DNA of 64,000 nt from positions 4,040,001 through 4,104,000 of the forward strand of contig NC_019701.1 in assembly GCF_000317065.1 (NCBI RefSeq). Reading direction: 5' to 3'. Shown piece after piece: positions 48,377 to 57,705 of the stretch. The stretch comes from Pseudanabaena sp. PCC 7367. GTDB lineage: Bacteria; Cyanobacteriota; Cyanobacteriia; Pseudanabaenales; Pseudanabaenaceae. The notes beneath the pieces are model-generated. The model was not told where the DNA came from. It saw nothing but the letters and a program-made list of their open reading frames with translations, and made no database searches. The translations under genes were made by a program, and so were the position numbers. Position 1 is the stretch's first letter, and each line of letters opens with the position of its first letter.

Positions 48377-49489
48377 GTGCAAGTCTTCACCACCAGGGAT
48401 CTGGAACCCTTTGAGCAAGAGGTGGCCAGACATCTAGCCAGTTTGGATAACGAAGGGTATGTGCTGATTGGGTTCAGCTTTTATAACTATGGCCCTGTGG
48501 CGATCAATGGCCTGCTGATTTCCGACGATGGTGTGGTGTGTGGCCTGGAGATCGCTGAGCAGGTGGGCACCTGGACGGGGAGTTTAAATAATGCCTGGCA
48601 AGCCAACGGGCGCGAAATTAAATGCACGATCGCCAACAACCCGCTTCAGCAAGTGCGGCAATATGCCTTGATTGTGCGCGACCTATTGCGATCGAAAATG
48701 AATCGCTATGTGCCTGTGTCTGGTTTGATTGTGGTGCCGACCGAGGCAGATATTAGCGTGGCGGGGGTAGCGATCGATCGTTGCGATCGGAGTAATCCGA
48801 TTGGGGTGGTACATCTACCGCGATTGAGTAGTATCATCGATGAAATTAGAGCCGCATTCACCCAGCCCTATGAAGTGGGCAAAGCGGAGCGATTGCTCTA
48901 TGCCCTGACCGACTTAAATGAAGATGCCCTCTATGAAGGCAGCACCAGGTTAGCTAATGCGGTAATCAAGGTGCGCAAAGACATTCAGGGACAGGTAAGC
49001 GAGAATAAAGGCCTCACCGATCAGATCCTGTCGGAGCTAATTAGCCTGCGTGAGACGATCGCCCGGATCGAAGCAGAGAATCGCCGCCTTAACGATCGCC
49101 TGGCCGAAGAGATGATTGCCTTCAAGACCGAAGCCCAGGAATGGCAAAAGAACTTCACCAGTCAGATCGCCAGCGATTTTGTCGATTTTCAGGGTGAGCT
49201 AAAAGAGCAAAACGATTATCTCATCAAGCAGCTCTCGGCAGGGCTAGCGGCGTTCAAGAATGAGATGGGTGAAAAGAATAATCAACTTGATGGCAGTGTG
49301 CGCACTCTCACCAATGACCTGCGCGGTGAGGTGGGGGTATTGATCGCCAGGGTCGATCGCCAAACCGAAGAACTGCGCCAGATCAAGGCATTTATGACCC
49401 GACCTAAGTGGTGGCAAAGGCTATTTCGTTGGCTGTTTGCGCCGCTTTTAGTGAAGAAACCAACCAAGAAAATTAAGCCTACACCTTAG
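48377..49489 (+). CDS. NERD-like domain protein with coiled coil and basic tail
   Basis: The 370-residue protein starts with a domain like NERD (nuclease-related): VLIGFSFYNYGPVAINGLLISDDGVVCGLEIAEQVGTW, then NPLQQVRQYA and SGLIVVP. The usual catalytic ExK appears as EIA, so the nuclease centre seems lost. Residues 210-340 are a long coiled coil. The tail (WWQRLFRWLFAPLLVKKPTKK) is aromatic and basic, perhaps a membrane-surface anchor. The GTG at 48377 is the only sensible start. The next gene, der, converges on it with no gap. Function unknown. Confidence 0.7.
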   Translation: MQVFTTRDLEPFEQEVARHLASLDNEGYVLIGFSFYNYGPVAINGLLISDDGVVCGLEIAEQVGTWTGSLNNAWQANGREIKCTIANNPLQQVRQYALIVRDLLRSKMNRYVPVSGLIVVPTEADISVAGVAIDRCDRSNPIGVVHLPRLSSIIDEIRAAFTQPYEVGKAERLLYALTDLNEDALYEGSTRLANAVIKVRKDIQGQVSENKGLTDQILSELISLRETIARIEAENRRLNDRLAEEMIAFKTEAQEWQKNFTSQIASDFVDFQGELKEQNDYLIKQLSAGLAAFKNEMGEKNNQLDGSVRTLTNDLRGEVGVLIARVDRQTEELRQIKAFMTRPKWWQRLFRWLFAPLLVKKPTKKIKPTP

Positions 49490-50854
49490 CTACACTTTAG
49501 TGGCTCGATTGAGACTACGCTCAACTTCCCGCTGATTCTTGCCACGCCAGATTAGTCTTAGTGGTGTGCCCGTAAAGCCCAGTGATTCGCGGAATTGTCT
49601 TTCAATGTAGCGGCGATAGTTATCATTAAATCGCTTTGGATCATTCACAAACAAAACGATCGTGGGTGGTTGGCTGCTTACCTGCGTGCCATAATAAATG
49701 CGCCCCTGCTTACCCTGGCGACTGGTGGGAGGGGAATGCCAAGCCACTGCATCTTCTATGATCTCGTTGATCACAGAGGTGGTTACCCGACGCACATGTT
49801 GTTCGGCGGCAATATCAACCTGATCGAGAATCTTCGCTACCCGCTGCCCGGTCAAAGCACTCACAAAAATTAAGGGCGCGTAATCGAGGAAATAGAGTTG
49901 CGATCGCACCTTCTCGGTATATTCATAAATGGTGTAAGAGTCTTTATCTTCAACCGCATCCCATTTGTTCACCACAATAATGCAGCCGCGACCTTCTTCA
50001 ACGGCGCGATGGGCTAGCTTTTGATCCTGATCGGTGACTCCTTCCAATGCATCGATCACCATCAACACCACATCAGATCGATTGATTGCCTTGAAGGCTC
50101 GATTGATCCCAAAGAATTCTGGGCCATAGTTAACGCTGCGCTTGCGGCGAATACCGGCAGTGTCGATCAAGCGATACTTACGATCGCCACGAATCACCTG
50201 GGTATCGATCGCATCCCTGGTTGTACCAGCGATCGGGCTGACAATGCTGCGCTGCTCCCCTAAGAACGCATTGAGCAAGCTGGACTTGCCCACATTGGGT
50301 CTGCCAATAATTGCGATTTTAATTTCGTCTTCCGCCTCAGTAACTGTCTCTGGGGCTGGCAGATGTTGAACTAAGATATCTAATAACTCACCAGTGCCAT
50401 TGCCATGAATCCCAGAAATAGGGAATGGCTCACCAATACCCAATTCCCAGAATTCAGCAGCCTGGGATAGCCCCAAATCAGGGGATTCGCATTTATTCAC
50501 CGCCACCAGAATCGGAATATTTTGTTGGCGCAACCAATCGGCAATCTGTTCATCGGCAGCGGTCAGTCCATCCTGGCCATCTACCATAAAAATCACGGCC
50601 TGGGATTGGGAGATTGCCAGAAGTGCCTGTTGCCGAATCAGTGGCAAAAATTCGGTGTTGTCCTCAAATACCAAACCACCTGTATCTACCACATTAAACT
50701 CATGGTCTCGCCAGAAGGCGCGGCGATAGGTGCGATCGCGGGTAACCCCAGGTTGATCGTAGACGATCGCGTCCTGTTGACCAGCCAATCGATTGACGAA
50801 GGCAGATTTACCCACGTTGGGGCGACCGACTATGGCGACGATGGGCAGTGGCAT
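49490..50854 (-). CDS. der: Ribosome assembly GTPase Der (EngA)
   Basis: Der is an essential GTPase for 50S subunit maturation. It has two tandem G domains, with P-loops [10 protein letters not shown] (near the start) and [10 protein letters not shown] (about residue 185). Switch II motifs are DTGG and DTAG and the base-specific motifs are VNKCE and VNKWD. The C-terminal KH-like domain ends the 454-residue protein. All motifs are intact. Its stop lies one base after that of the NERD-like gene on the other strand. Confidence 0.98.
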   Translation of the reverse strand: MPLPIVAIVGRPNVGKSAFVNRLAGQQDAIVYDQPGVTRDRTYRRAFWRDHEFNVVDTGGLVFEDNTEFLPLIRQQALLAISQSQAVIFMVDGQDGLTAADEQIADWLRQQNIPILVAVNKCESPDLGLSQAAEFWELGIGEPFPISGIHGNGTGELLDILVQHLPAPETVTEAEDEIKIAIIGRPNVGKSSLLNAFLGEQRSIVSPIAGTTRDAIDTQVIRGDRKYRLIDTAGIRRKRSVNYGPEFFGINRAFKAINRSDVVLMVIDALEGVTDQDQKLAHRAVEEGRGCIIVVNKWDAVEDKDSYTIYEYTEKVRSQLYFLDYAPLIFVSALTGQRVAKILDQVDIAAEQHVRRVTTSVINEIIEDAVAWHSPPTSRQGKQGRIYYGTQVSSQPPTIVLFVNDPKRFNDNYRRYIERQFRESLGFTGTPLRLIWRGKNQREVERSLNRATKV

Positions 50855-51129
50855 GGCGTTTATGGCTGGGAATTAGGTGGAAATCGCTACGGAAATCTTT
50901 GCGGTGCGGTTAAGTTACTAGATATCTATAGATGTAGAAACTTGAAATCTCTAGCAAGTACGTGGCAAATGCGACAGAGGCATTTTTAAACTAAACCATA
51001 TCTAGCATTTCTTGAAAAGATACGCTAAGTAGCTCATTACTATAGCATTAATAAGCTCATTAATTCTAGCCTTGAGCAAATTTATTTGCGGAATTACTGG
51101 GTTTAATCACTATTTCGGTTGTTCTTGTC

Positions 51130-52104
51130 CTACTGCTGTTTTAGATAATTCTCTAACCAATACATTACCTTCTCGCCCAATCGCACCCCATCCAGGCGAT
51201 CGATCTCCCTGATCCCGGTTGGACTGGTAACATTAATTTCCGTGAGATAGCCACCAATTACATCGATCCCCACAAACAGCAATCCATCTCGACGTAATAC
51301 GGGGGCTAACTTAGCGCAAATCTCTTTCTCTCGATCGGTAATCTCAGATTTCGCTACACTGCCCCCAGCCGCCATATTGCCGCGAATTTCATCACTGGCC
51401 GGAATCCGATTCACTGCGCCGATCGGTTTGCCATCCAAAAGAATAATCCGCTTATCGCCCAGCGCTGCCTCAGGAATAAAAGTTTGAGCCATAATTGGAT
51501 CTTTGCCAAACTTGGTACTGATCTCGATCATAGAATTCAAATTGCGATCGCCAGCCTTGGCAAATAAAATCCCTTCGCCTCCCTTGCCATCGATCGGCTT
51601 TAGAATTGCTTCCCCTTTGGTTATCACAAAATCGCGCAATACCTGCTTACTACTGGAAACAATTGTTTCGGGCATAAATTCTGCAAACTGCAAGGCATAC
51701 AGCTTTTCATTGGCAGTGCGAATGCCGTGGGGCGAGTTGATTACCACTGTGCGATCGCGGTCAACATAGTCCAGCATATAGGTGGCATAGATATAATGCA
51801 TCGTCACCGGCGGATCGGGGCGAATCCACACCGCATCCATGTCGGTCAGGGCTTCAAACTTACCAGCTTGTAACTCATACCAAGGGTTTGCGGCCTGCCA
51901 TTTACCATGATCACCTAGTGTTACGGCCGCAACATTGACTGGCTCTAGCATTGCCCAGGCTTGGCTATTAATAATGCTAAGGGATTCGGGGCTAGCAATC
52001 CAGACCTGATGCCCTAATTTACAGGCGGCTTCCATCAAGGCAACGCTAGTGTCGTGGGTGGGGTCAAGCTTAGCGATCGGATCGATAATAAAGGCGAGTT
52101 TCAT
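51130..52104 (-). CDS. gshB: Glutathione synthetase
   Basis: GshB joins gamma-glutamylcysteine and glycine with ATP in the last step of glutathione synthesis. The 324-residue ATP-grasp protein begins MKLAFIIDPIAKLDPTHDTS, has the ATP-grasp lysine and glycine-rich lid (AILKPIDGKGGEGI), and metal-binding residues in LLFVGIDVIGGYLTEINVTSPTG. The start is well defined. It is not next to grxC (57 kb), though the two are neighbours in some cyanobacteria. Confidence 0.97.
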   Translation of the reverse strand: MKLAFIIDPIAKLDPTHDTSVALMEAACKLGHQVWIASPESLSIINSQAWAMLEPVNVAAVTLGDHGKWQAANPWYELQAGKFEALTDMDAVWIRPDPPVTMHYIYATYMLDYVDRDRTVVINSPHGIRTANEKLYALQFAEFMPETIVSSSKQVLRDFVITKGEAILKPIDGKGGEGILFAKAGDRNLNSMIEISTKFGKDPIMAQTFIPEAALGDKRIILLDGKPIGAVNRIPASDEIRGNMAAGGSVAKSEITDREKEICAKLAPVLRRDGLLFVGIDVIGGYLTEINVTSPTGIREIDRLDGVRLGEKVMYWLENYLKQQ

Positions 52105-52173
52105 GCTTGCTCTCTAACAACTGGAACAACTGGTTAATCCCCTTGATTCTAGAATGATTCTGCGCCAGCGTAA

Positions 52174-53646
52174 TTAAATGCCCTTCACCAGTGGCAGAAT
52201 TACCGTGAAAGTTGTGCCCTCCCCTACAGTGCTTTTAGCTTTGATCTGTCCCTGGTGATGCTCCACAATCGCTTTAGCGATCGCCAAGCCCAGCCCAGAG
52301 CCGTCCTTTGATTGGGGTTGATGGCGATAAAAACGCTCAAAAATATGGGGTAATTCCGTCTCTGGAATGCCGATGCCAGTATCTTGAATCTTAATTTTTG
52401 CTTGCCCGCCATTAGCCATTTTCAGAGAGACAGCAATTGAGCCACCTGGGTTGGTATAAGTAATCGCATTGCTTAATAGGTTAGTAAACAATCGCATCAA
52501 CCGATCGCGGTCACCAAACATACTTACAGGATTTTTGGAAGCTGCTCTAACCAAGGTCAAGTCTTTGTCAGTCTTAGCATTGGTAGATTCTTTGGTTTCA
52601 TTAATCTCATTTAACTGACTGCGATCGCTAACAGTATGCGTACCATTTGGGGTTTGACTGCCAGATATGTCAGATATATCAAATAGTCCATCAATATTAG
52701 CAATATTAGCCTGAATCGATATATTTTTAGTGATGGCGATCGGCTGCTGTTCTTCGATCACATCCGCCAGGATTTGACTGAGATCGCATACCTGATCAGG
52801 CTTGGGTACGATCGCCCCATCATAGCGGGCTAAAAACAATAAATCTTCCAATAATCTACCCAGGCGACGGGTCAACCGTTCGATTACTTGCAATTGTTGG
52901 CGCTGGTTATCCCAGTTGGGCACTGGATCAGCCAGGGCAACCTGGGCATTGGTTTGAATCACTGCCACTGGATTTCGTAGTTCGTGGGAAGCATCGGCGG
53001 TAAATTGCTTGAGGCGTTGATAGGAATTGCGCACCGGTTCGATCGCAATCCCCGATAGCCACCAGCCACATAATGCCACCAGCGAAATCGTAATACTAAT
53101 GCCGATCGTCAGGTCGGTTAATAATTGATTGATTGGCTTGGTAAATTCAAACCAGGGATGACTCACCCGCAAATAGCCAACTAGCCGATGGTCAACTTCC
53201 ACTGGCTCGGTGATCTGCCGTACTGGCTCTTGGTTAGGCAAATAGACCGTATCATAACTGCGGCTGTGTTTGAGCGGCAGCAGCTCTACCCTGGGCATCG
53301 TAGTCCACAACAGTTCGCCATCGGCACTAAACCATTCCAAATCAATCCGATCTTCTTCCAGGTTGGCTTCCAGGTCATCATTAATAAAACTGTTAATATC
53401 ACTGGACTTGGTGAACGATCGCTCCAATACCTCCACCACATGATTCAAGGTGTCATCAATTCGATCGATTAGGGTCAAGCGCACATAACCATAGAAACCA
53501 CTGGCAAACAACAGCAACAACACGGCAGTAACCATGGTGTACCAGATTGCTAAACGTCTGCGGGTCGCCTGAAACATAGTGAAACACAATATGAATAGAG
53601 ATACGAATAGAGATATAAAAGCAAAAATGCGATCGATTCCTTGCAA
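52174..53646 (-). CDS. Membrane sensor histidine kinase (orphan)
   Basis: The protein has 490 residues. The N-terminus has a transmembrane helix (about 33-55), a periplasmic sensor of about 110 residues, and a second helix (LTIGISITISLVALCGWWLSG). The kinase core has the H-box FTADASHELRNPVAV, N-box NLLSNAITYTNPGGSI, G1 DTGIGIP, F-box FERFYRH and G2 GSGLGLAIAKAI. A Ser/Asp/Thr-rich stretch of about 45 residues is inserted before the ATPase part. The style is that of the NrsS/RppB group, which senses metals or redox. No response regulator gene is adjacent. Met24 is an alternative start. Confidence 0.92.
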   Translation of the reverse strand: MQGIDRIFAFISLFVSLFILCFTMFQATRRRLAIWYTMVTAVLLLLFASGFYGYVRLTLIDRIDDTLNHVVEVLERSFTKSSDINSFINDDLEANLEEDRIDLEWFSADGELLWTTMPRVELLPLKHSRSYDTVYLPNQEPVRQITEPVEVDHRLVGYLRVSHPWFEFTKPINQLLTDLTIGISITISLVALCGWWLSGIAIEPVRNSYQRLKQFTADASHELRNPVAVIQTNAQVALADPVPNWDNQRQQLQVIERLTRRLGRLLEDLLFLARYDGAIVPKPDQVCDLSQILADVIEEQQPIAITKNISIQANIANIDGLFDISDISGSQTPNGTHTVSDRSQLNEINETKESTNAKTDKDLTLVRAASKNPVSMFGDRDRLMRLFTNLLSNAITYTNPGGSIAVSLKMANGGQAKIKIQDTGIGIPETELPHIFERFYRHQPQSKDGSGLGLAIAKAIVEHHQGQIKAKSTVGEGTTFTVILPLVKGI

Positions 53647-54363
53647 ATAACCCAGAAAAATAGCCTGGATCGGAAAATTTTGAATTAAATGCTTGCAAAT
53701 ACTTAAGCAGGGGTGTATTATTGCAGCCTAGAAATGCTTCTAGCAGTTTAACTCAATCCTATGATTGACATCACGTTTTGCAAAAATTAGATCAATCCCA
53801 GATTACGTGAACATTGAAAGCTAATTTGGGATCAGCACCTGTAATTAAAGCTTAAGTACAAAGTATGAGCCTATTACTGGCTAAGTGCTAATTAAGTACC
53901 AATAAAGTGCTGGTTAATAATGAGATTGCCTGACTGTGATTAAGTCGGCAAGGGTGAATCATAATTTAAAGCCCAATCACAAATTAATCGTGCCTTAGCT
54001 CGTATTTTTAGGAATAAAGCGAAAATCCAGGGTGAACTGGTCAACATAGAAGATTCAACAGTATTGGCAAGGTATCTGTTTGTATATCCTCACATTTCGC
54101 ATCTTTAAAGTCAGCAAATCGAACTGATTTAATTAAAGCCGATCGGGATTTTAATCTAGATCTGGTTTGATTCAGCCTAACTAAATAGAACTAAACAGAA
54201 AGTCAATTCAATTTGCCCAAAGGTCACTGGGCGATTCTGAAAACAGATCAAACGAGTTAGCTGCCTGAGCAGAGGTGGTTTGGCATGACAAAAATGATCT
54301 GCCGAGCCCCAAAAGTAATCAATCTGCAGTCAAAATATTAAGCCAGAATTTAGTCGCGGAAAT
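53647..54363. other. Long divergent intergenic region
   Basis: This 717-bp AT-rich spacer separates the sensor kinase and the DUF4327 gene. Besides the 11-bp repeats at 53874-53917 it has one small hairpin (GCCCA/TGGGC, 54215-54232). No gene recognised. Confidence 0.4.
53874..53917 (-). promoter_or_regulatory. Four 11-bp tandem repeats, Pho-box-like
   Basis: Read on the minus strand toward the kinase gene, the units are TTAACCAGCAC, TTTATTGGTAC, TTAATTAGCAC and TTAGCCAGTAA. An 8-base element plus 3-base spacer with an 11-bp period is the layout used by OmpR/PhoB-type regulators, and TTAACC resembles the cyanobacterial Pho box. It lies about 230 bp before the kinase start. Confidence 0.55.
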
Positions 54364-54585
54364 ATGAATAATACGCAAGTTATTCACCCAATGGTGAAGT
54401 TTCAGCAGCAAGTAAAATCCCTAACCGATAAAAAATTAGTAAATGGTACCGATCGCCTCTGGCAGGTTTCCCTGGTCTTTGGTAATGATTGGCAACATTG
54501 GAAAAATGAACTGATCGATTTTGGCTTCACAATGCAAGATCCGATCGCTGCCCTATTGGAAGTTGAGGCATGGGACGACGAATAA
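54364..54585 (+). CDS. DUF4327 family protein
   Basis: The 73-residue soluble protein shows the pattern I associate with DUF4327: VIHPMVKFQQQVKSL at the start, WQHWKNELIDFGFTMQDPI in the middle, and a conserved EAWDDE end. The family is confined to cyanobacteria and has no assigned function. A terminator follows at 54669. It stands alone. Confidence 0.85.
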   Translation: MNNTQVIHPMVKFQQQVKSLTDKKLVNGTDRLWQVSLVFGNDWQHWKNELIDFGFTMQDPIAALLEVEAWDDE

Positions 54586-54668
54586 TGACGCATAGGCCAG
54601 GTTGAGTTATATGGTGTTTGCATGATTTCAATACTCACATAGCTAACCATCTAAACCTAAATAAAATG

Positions 54669-54710
54669 ACCCAGCGAAGTCAGCCGGGTCTTATTTTTTA
54701 TTTTTTTATT
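54669..54710 (+). terminator. Terminator after the DUF4327 gene
   Basis: GACCC (54669-54673) pairs with GGGTC (54686-54690) and is followed by TTATTTTTTATTTTTTTATT. A-rich sequence precedes the stem, so it might also serve the minus-strand gene. Confidence 0.75.
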
Positions 54711-54775
54711 TAACCTACCTAATAATCAATAGGGAAATAGATCAGGCAGTCCCATTGAATCTACTAACCCATGAC

Positions 54776-55768
54776 CTACTGCGACCAATCGGTATTTGGC
54801 AGTTGGGTAGTTGGCACGATGCCATCCTGGTTATCACTAATAATTGATTTCATCCCCTCGATCGTGCCGGGTACACTGCGCGGGTCCATAAACATCACCT
54901 TCGAGCTACCACTACTGCCGATCGTGGCTCCCATATCAATATAATTTTGTGCCAACAGAAATTGCAGCGCCGCCCCTGACTTGGGGTCTTGATTCAAACC
55001 ATGCTGAATCAACTGCATTGCTTTGACCGTACCTTGCGATCGCAATACCTGTTCCTGTTGCTGAGCTTCTGCTTGCAAAATCCTAGCTTGGCGTTGACCT
55101 TCCGCTTGTAAAATTGCTGCTTTCTTAGATGCGTCAGCCGCCAGCAACTGGGCATCAGCCTGCCCCCTAGCGCGATTAATCGCTGAATCTCGATCGGCTT
55201 CAGAGGTAAGGATCGCGGCTCTCTTTTTCCGCTCCGCACTCATTTGCAGTTCCATCGAATCCTGCACTTCCTTGGTGGGCAAAATATCGCGCAGTTCCAC
55301 CCGCGTCACCTTCACCCCCCAGGGATCGGTAGACTTATCGAGATCATGCAGCAAAGATGTGTTGATTTCGTCTCTAGCTGTAAAAGTTTGATCTAGTTCT
55401 AGATTGCCAATTTCGGAGCGCAGTTGAGTTAGTACCAGGTTAGTGATCGCCAACCTCAAATCAGAAATTTTGTAATAGGACTTTTCCATGTCAAAAATGC
55501 GCCAGTAAACCACGGCATCGGCGGTTACCCCAACGTTATCGCGGGTGATGCACTTTTGAGGCGGCACATCGAGAACTTGCTCCCGCACAGAACCTTTGAA
55601 AGCAATAGTATCAACGATCGGTGTGATGAAGTGGGGGCCTGCTCCTAGTTTGCGTTTATATTTACCAAAGGTTGCCACCAAGGCTTCTTCACCTTGATTG
55701 ACAATCTTAAATGAATTAGCAAATACGAAAACCGCGATAAATACACCGCCACCAATAAAAGGAAACAT
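54776..55768 (-). CDS. SPFH/band 7 (stomatin-like) membrane protein
   Basis: The 330-residue protein has an N-terminal membrane segment ([19 protein letters not shown]), the band 7 domain ([46 protein letters not shown]), and an Ala/Gln/Glu-rich coiled coil (about 190-245) that drives oligomers. It belongs to the QmcA/stomatin group, which forms membrane microdomain scaffolds and associates with membrane proteases. The NfeD gene lies 128 bp upstream on the same strand. NfeD and stomatin are a known partner pair, so they probably act together. Confidence 0.95.
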   Translation of the reverse strand: MFPFIGGGVFIAVFVFANSFKIVNQGEEALVATFGKYKRKLGAGPHFITPIVDTIAFKGSVREQVLDVPPQKCITRDNVGVTADAVVYWRIFDMEKSYYKISDLRLAITNLVLTQLRSEIGNLELDQTFTARDEINTSLLHDLDKSTDPWGVKVTRVELRDILPTKEVQDSMELQMSAERKKRAAILTSEADRDSAINRARGQADAQLLAADASKKAAILQAEGQRQARILQAEAQQQEQVLRSQGTVKAMQLIQHGLNQDPKSGAALQFLLAQNYIDMGATIGSSGSSKVMFMDPRSVPGTIEGMKSIISDNQDGIVPTTQLPNTDWSQ

Positions 55769-55896
55769 TATTTCTTACCTCGATTAACTCTTGATGAATG
55801 ATTTAAAACTCTAAATAATTAGATAATTGAATAATTTGCAAGCTGCAACTCTGCACAACTACATCTCTTGCTAATTAATACCCCGATCGCGCAACT

Positions 55897-56349
55897 TTAC
55901 TCCACTCCCCCTCGCTCCAACACCCATTGTTCCGGCACTACAATCAGCGTATTTCCCTGCCGACGCACCACGATTACATTATGGTTAGGGGGGATCGCCG
56001 TTTGTACATCTTCACACCGCGCCTGCCAGGATACCCCTTCATATTCAACGCGGCCACATTGACCAGGGGCAATTTCAGTCAGGGTAACCGCTTCGGTGGC
56101 ATCCTTAAGTGCGGCCGAGTCCTTGGGGATAAACCGCCGGGAATACCAGATTCCACCCGCCGACAGGATCACCCAGGTCAGCACTTGCAGCCAGACCAGG
56201 CCAGGAACAAACCAGGCCAGCAAACTTACCGCAATGGCACAAAAACCCAAAGCTTCTGCCACCATAAAACTAGGCACAGGCACCATAAACTCAACTACGA
56301 GCAAACCCATGCCGATTAAAAGCCAAATCGTAACTGGCTCAAAGACCAT
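55897..56349 (-). CDS. NfeD-like membrane protein
   Basis: The 150-residue protein has an N-terminal membrane region of two to three helices (IWLLIGMGLLVVEFMVPVPSF, LLAWFVPGLVWLQVLTWVIL), then a soluble OB-fold domain (VTLTEIAPGQCGRVEYEGV, ending IVVPEQWVLERG). This is the short NfeD type. It precedes the stomatin gene on the same strand, the usual pairing. Role is likely in membrane protein quality control or organisation. Confidence 0.92.
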   Translation of the reverse strand: MVFEPVTIWLLIGMGLLVVEFMVPVPSFMVAEALGFCAIAVSLLAWFVPGLVWLQVLTWVILSAGGIWYSRRFIPKDSAALKDATEAVTLTEIAPGQCGRVEYEGVSWQARCEDVQTAIPPNHNVIVVRRQGNTLIVVPEQWVLERGGVE

Positions 56350-56561
56350 GTTGTTAAGTAAAAAACAGTCAGAGACTACATTGATATTAAAGAAATATAA
56401 GGCTAACTGTGAAATAGCCTTAATACTATGATTTTAAATCCAAGCCTCCGCAAAGCCAGTTTTTAACCGAAATTCTTAATAGCTTGCTGCCTTAATTTAT
56501 CAATGGGCTGATTACTACAAGGTCAGTTCAATATATTTTCAACTCAAAGCCGATCGCCAAC

Positions 56562-56948
56562 TCACATTTCAACCTGATAGCTAAGCTGATGTTCATCCCC
56601 AGGCAGCCCCCTAAATCCCCAATGGTGTTTGGGCTGCTCAAAAATTGTGATCTCTAGATCCTGCTCAGAAATACCCAACCGCTGCACCCGTTCAAACAGC
56701 AATCGCAGCAATCGCTTTTTAGTCTCGGTGCTACGCCCAGTAAACATAACAAATTCAATAATCGTATAGCGATCGGTACGGCCAGCGGGATAGAAGAAAT
56801 CCTCTCGATCGAACAAAAAGAACCGTTGCATCCGTTTGTCTTTGGGATAGGCCAGCGCATCAACCACGCAGGCATGAACCACCTCTGAAAGTTCTTGTCG
56901 AATTGGTGCTAGCTGCGATCGTAGGCCAAAAATCTTGGTTTGTACCAT
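56562..56948 (-). CDS. Tautomerase-fold family protein
   Basis: The 128-residue protein has the repeat pattern of the Tautomerase_2 family: KIFGLRSQLAPIRQELSEVVHACV, FFLFDREDFFYPAGRTDRYTIIEFVMF, then RVQRLGISEQDLEITIFE. The N-terminal catalytic proline that follows the initiator Met in classical members is a Val here (MVQTKIFG), so the usual tautomerase chemistry is doubtful. It stands alone. Physiological role unknown. Confidence 0.8.
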   Translation of the reverse strand: MVQTKIFGLRSQLAPIRQELSEVVHACVVDALAYPKDKRMQRFFLFDREDFFYPAGRTDRYTIIEFVMFTGRSTETKKRLLRLLFERVQRLGISEQDLEITIFEQPKHHWGFRGLPGDEHQLSYQVEM

Positions 56949-57182
56949 CTGCTTAGATCCTGTAACAATTTAAATGCTGCGTTAAATAATCTATCTGGCT
57001 CCAACCATACCCAAGGTATTGAAATTATTGCCAGAAGTGAGCTAAAGACTTACTAAAGATCCAGCATATTACCAGCATATTAAAATATGGGTAGTGGTAT
57101 GTAAGCAGGGGAAGTAATGTTTAAAAAATCAAAGTTCGCAAAATCAAAGCATCAAAGCTAGTCAAAAGAGAGGAATAAAGCC

Positions 57183-57494
57183 ATGATGAATCTAATTAAC
57201 CAACTGCTGAACCGCACCCCAGGCAAATACCAAGCCAAGGTTGAGATCTATACCTGGCAAACCTGCCCCTTTTGCATCAGGGCAAAATGGTTATTGTGGC
57301 GCAAAGGGGTTGATTATGTGGAATATAAGATCGATGGCGATCAGACCGCCCGAACCAAGATGGCCGATCGCGCTAAGGGTAGACGCTCTGTGCCGCAAAT
57401 TTTTATTAATGACCAGCATGTGGGCGGCTTTGACGACCTCAACAGCCTGCATCAGCAAGATAGTCTCGATCGATTGCTGGTTCCTGCAACTTAG
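57183..57494 (+). CDS. grxC: Glutaredoxin 3
   Basis: This is a small thiol-disulfide oxidoreductase using glutathione. It has the active-site CPFC (TWQTCPFCIRAKWLL), the cis-Pro loop RRSVPQIFI and the GSH-binding GGFDDL motif. At 103 residues it carries about 18 extra N-terminal residues (NQLLNRTPGKYQAKV) before the first strand. GAGGAATAAAGCC upstream is a fair ribosome site for the ATG at 57183. Confidence 0.95.
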   Translation: MMNLINQLLNRTPGKYQAKVEIYTWQTCPFCIRAKWLLWRKGVDYVEYKIDGDQTARTKMADRAKGRRSVPQIFINDQHVGGFDDLNSLHQQDSLDRLLVPAT

Positions 57495-57593
57495 CGCAAC
57501 TGCTAGCAATCTTTTTAGTAGGAATTGCGATCGCTTCGCAACAAATATTGCTTCTCAATATCAGCTTGGGCTAGTTCTTATTTATTACTAGTG

Positions 57594-57640
57594 CAAAAAA
57601 ATCCCCGCTCTTATGACGATCATCAAAAGGAGCAAGGGAT
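57594..57640 (-). terminator. Terminator of the hsp20 gene
   Basis: ATCCC/GGGAT and an inner GCTC/GAGC stem form a hairpin. On the minus strand it is followed by a run of seven to eight T. On the plus strand TTCTTTCTTTT follows, so it may act for grxC as well. Confidence 0.65.
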
Positions 57641-57705
57641 ATGTTCTTTCTTTTAAGTTTTTGACTAGAGTTTAGTTACTTTCTATCTGGACAATCCTTT
57701 CAAAA

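Noticed and set aside
54100-54150. tRNA-like T arm on the minus strand (CAGTTCGATTTGC)
   Set aside because: The flanking bases do not form the T stem, and no acceptor or anticodon arms are found.
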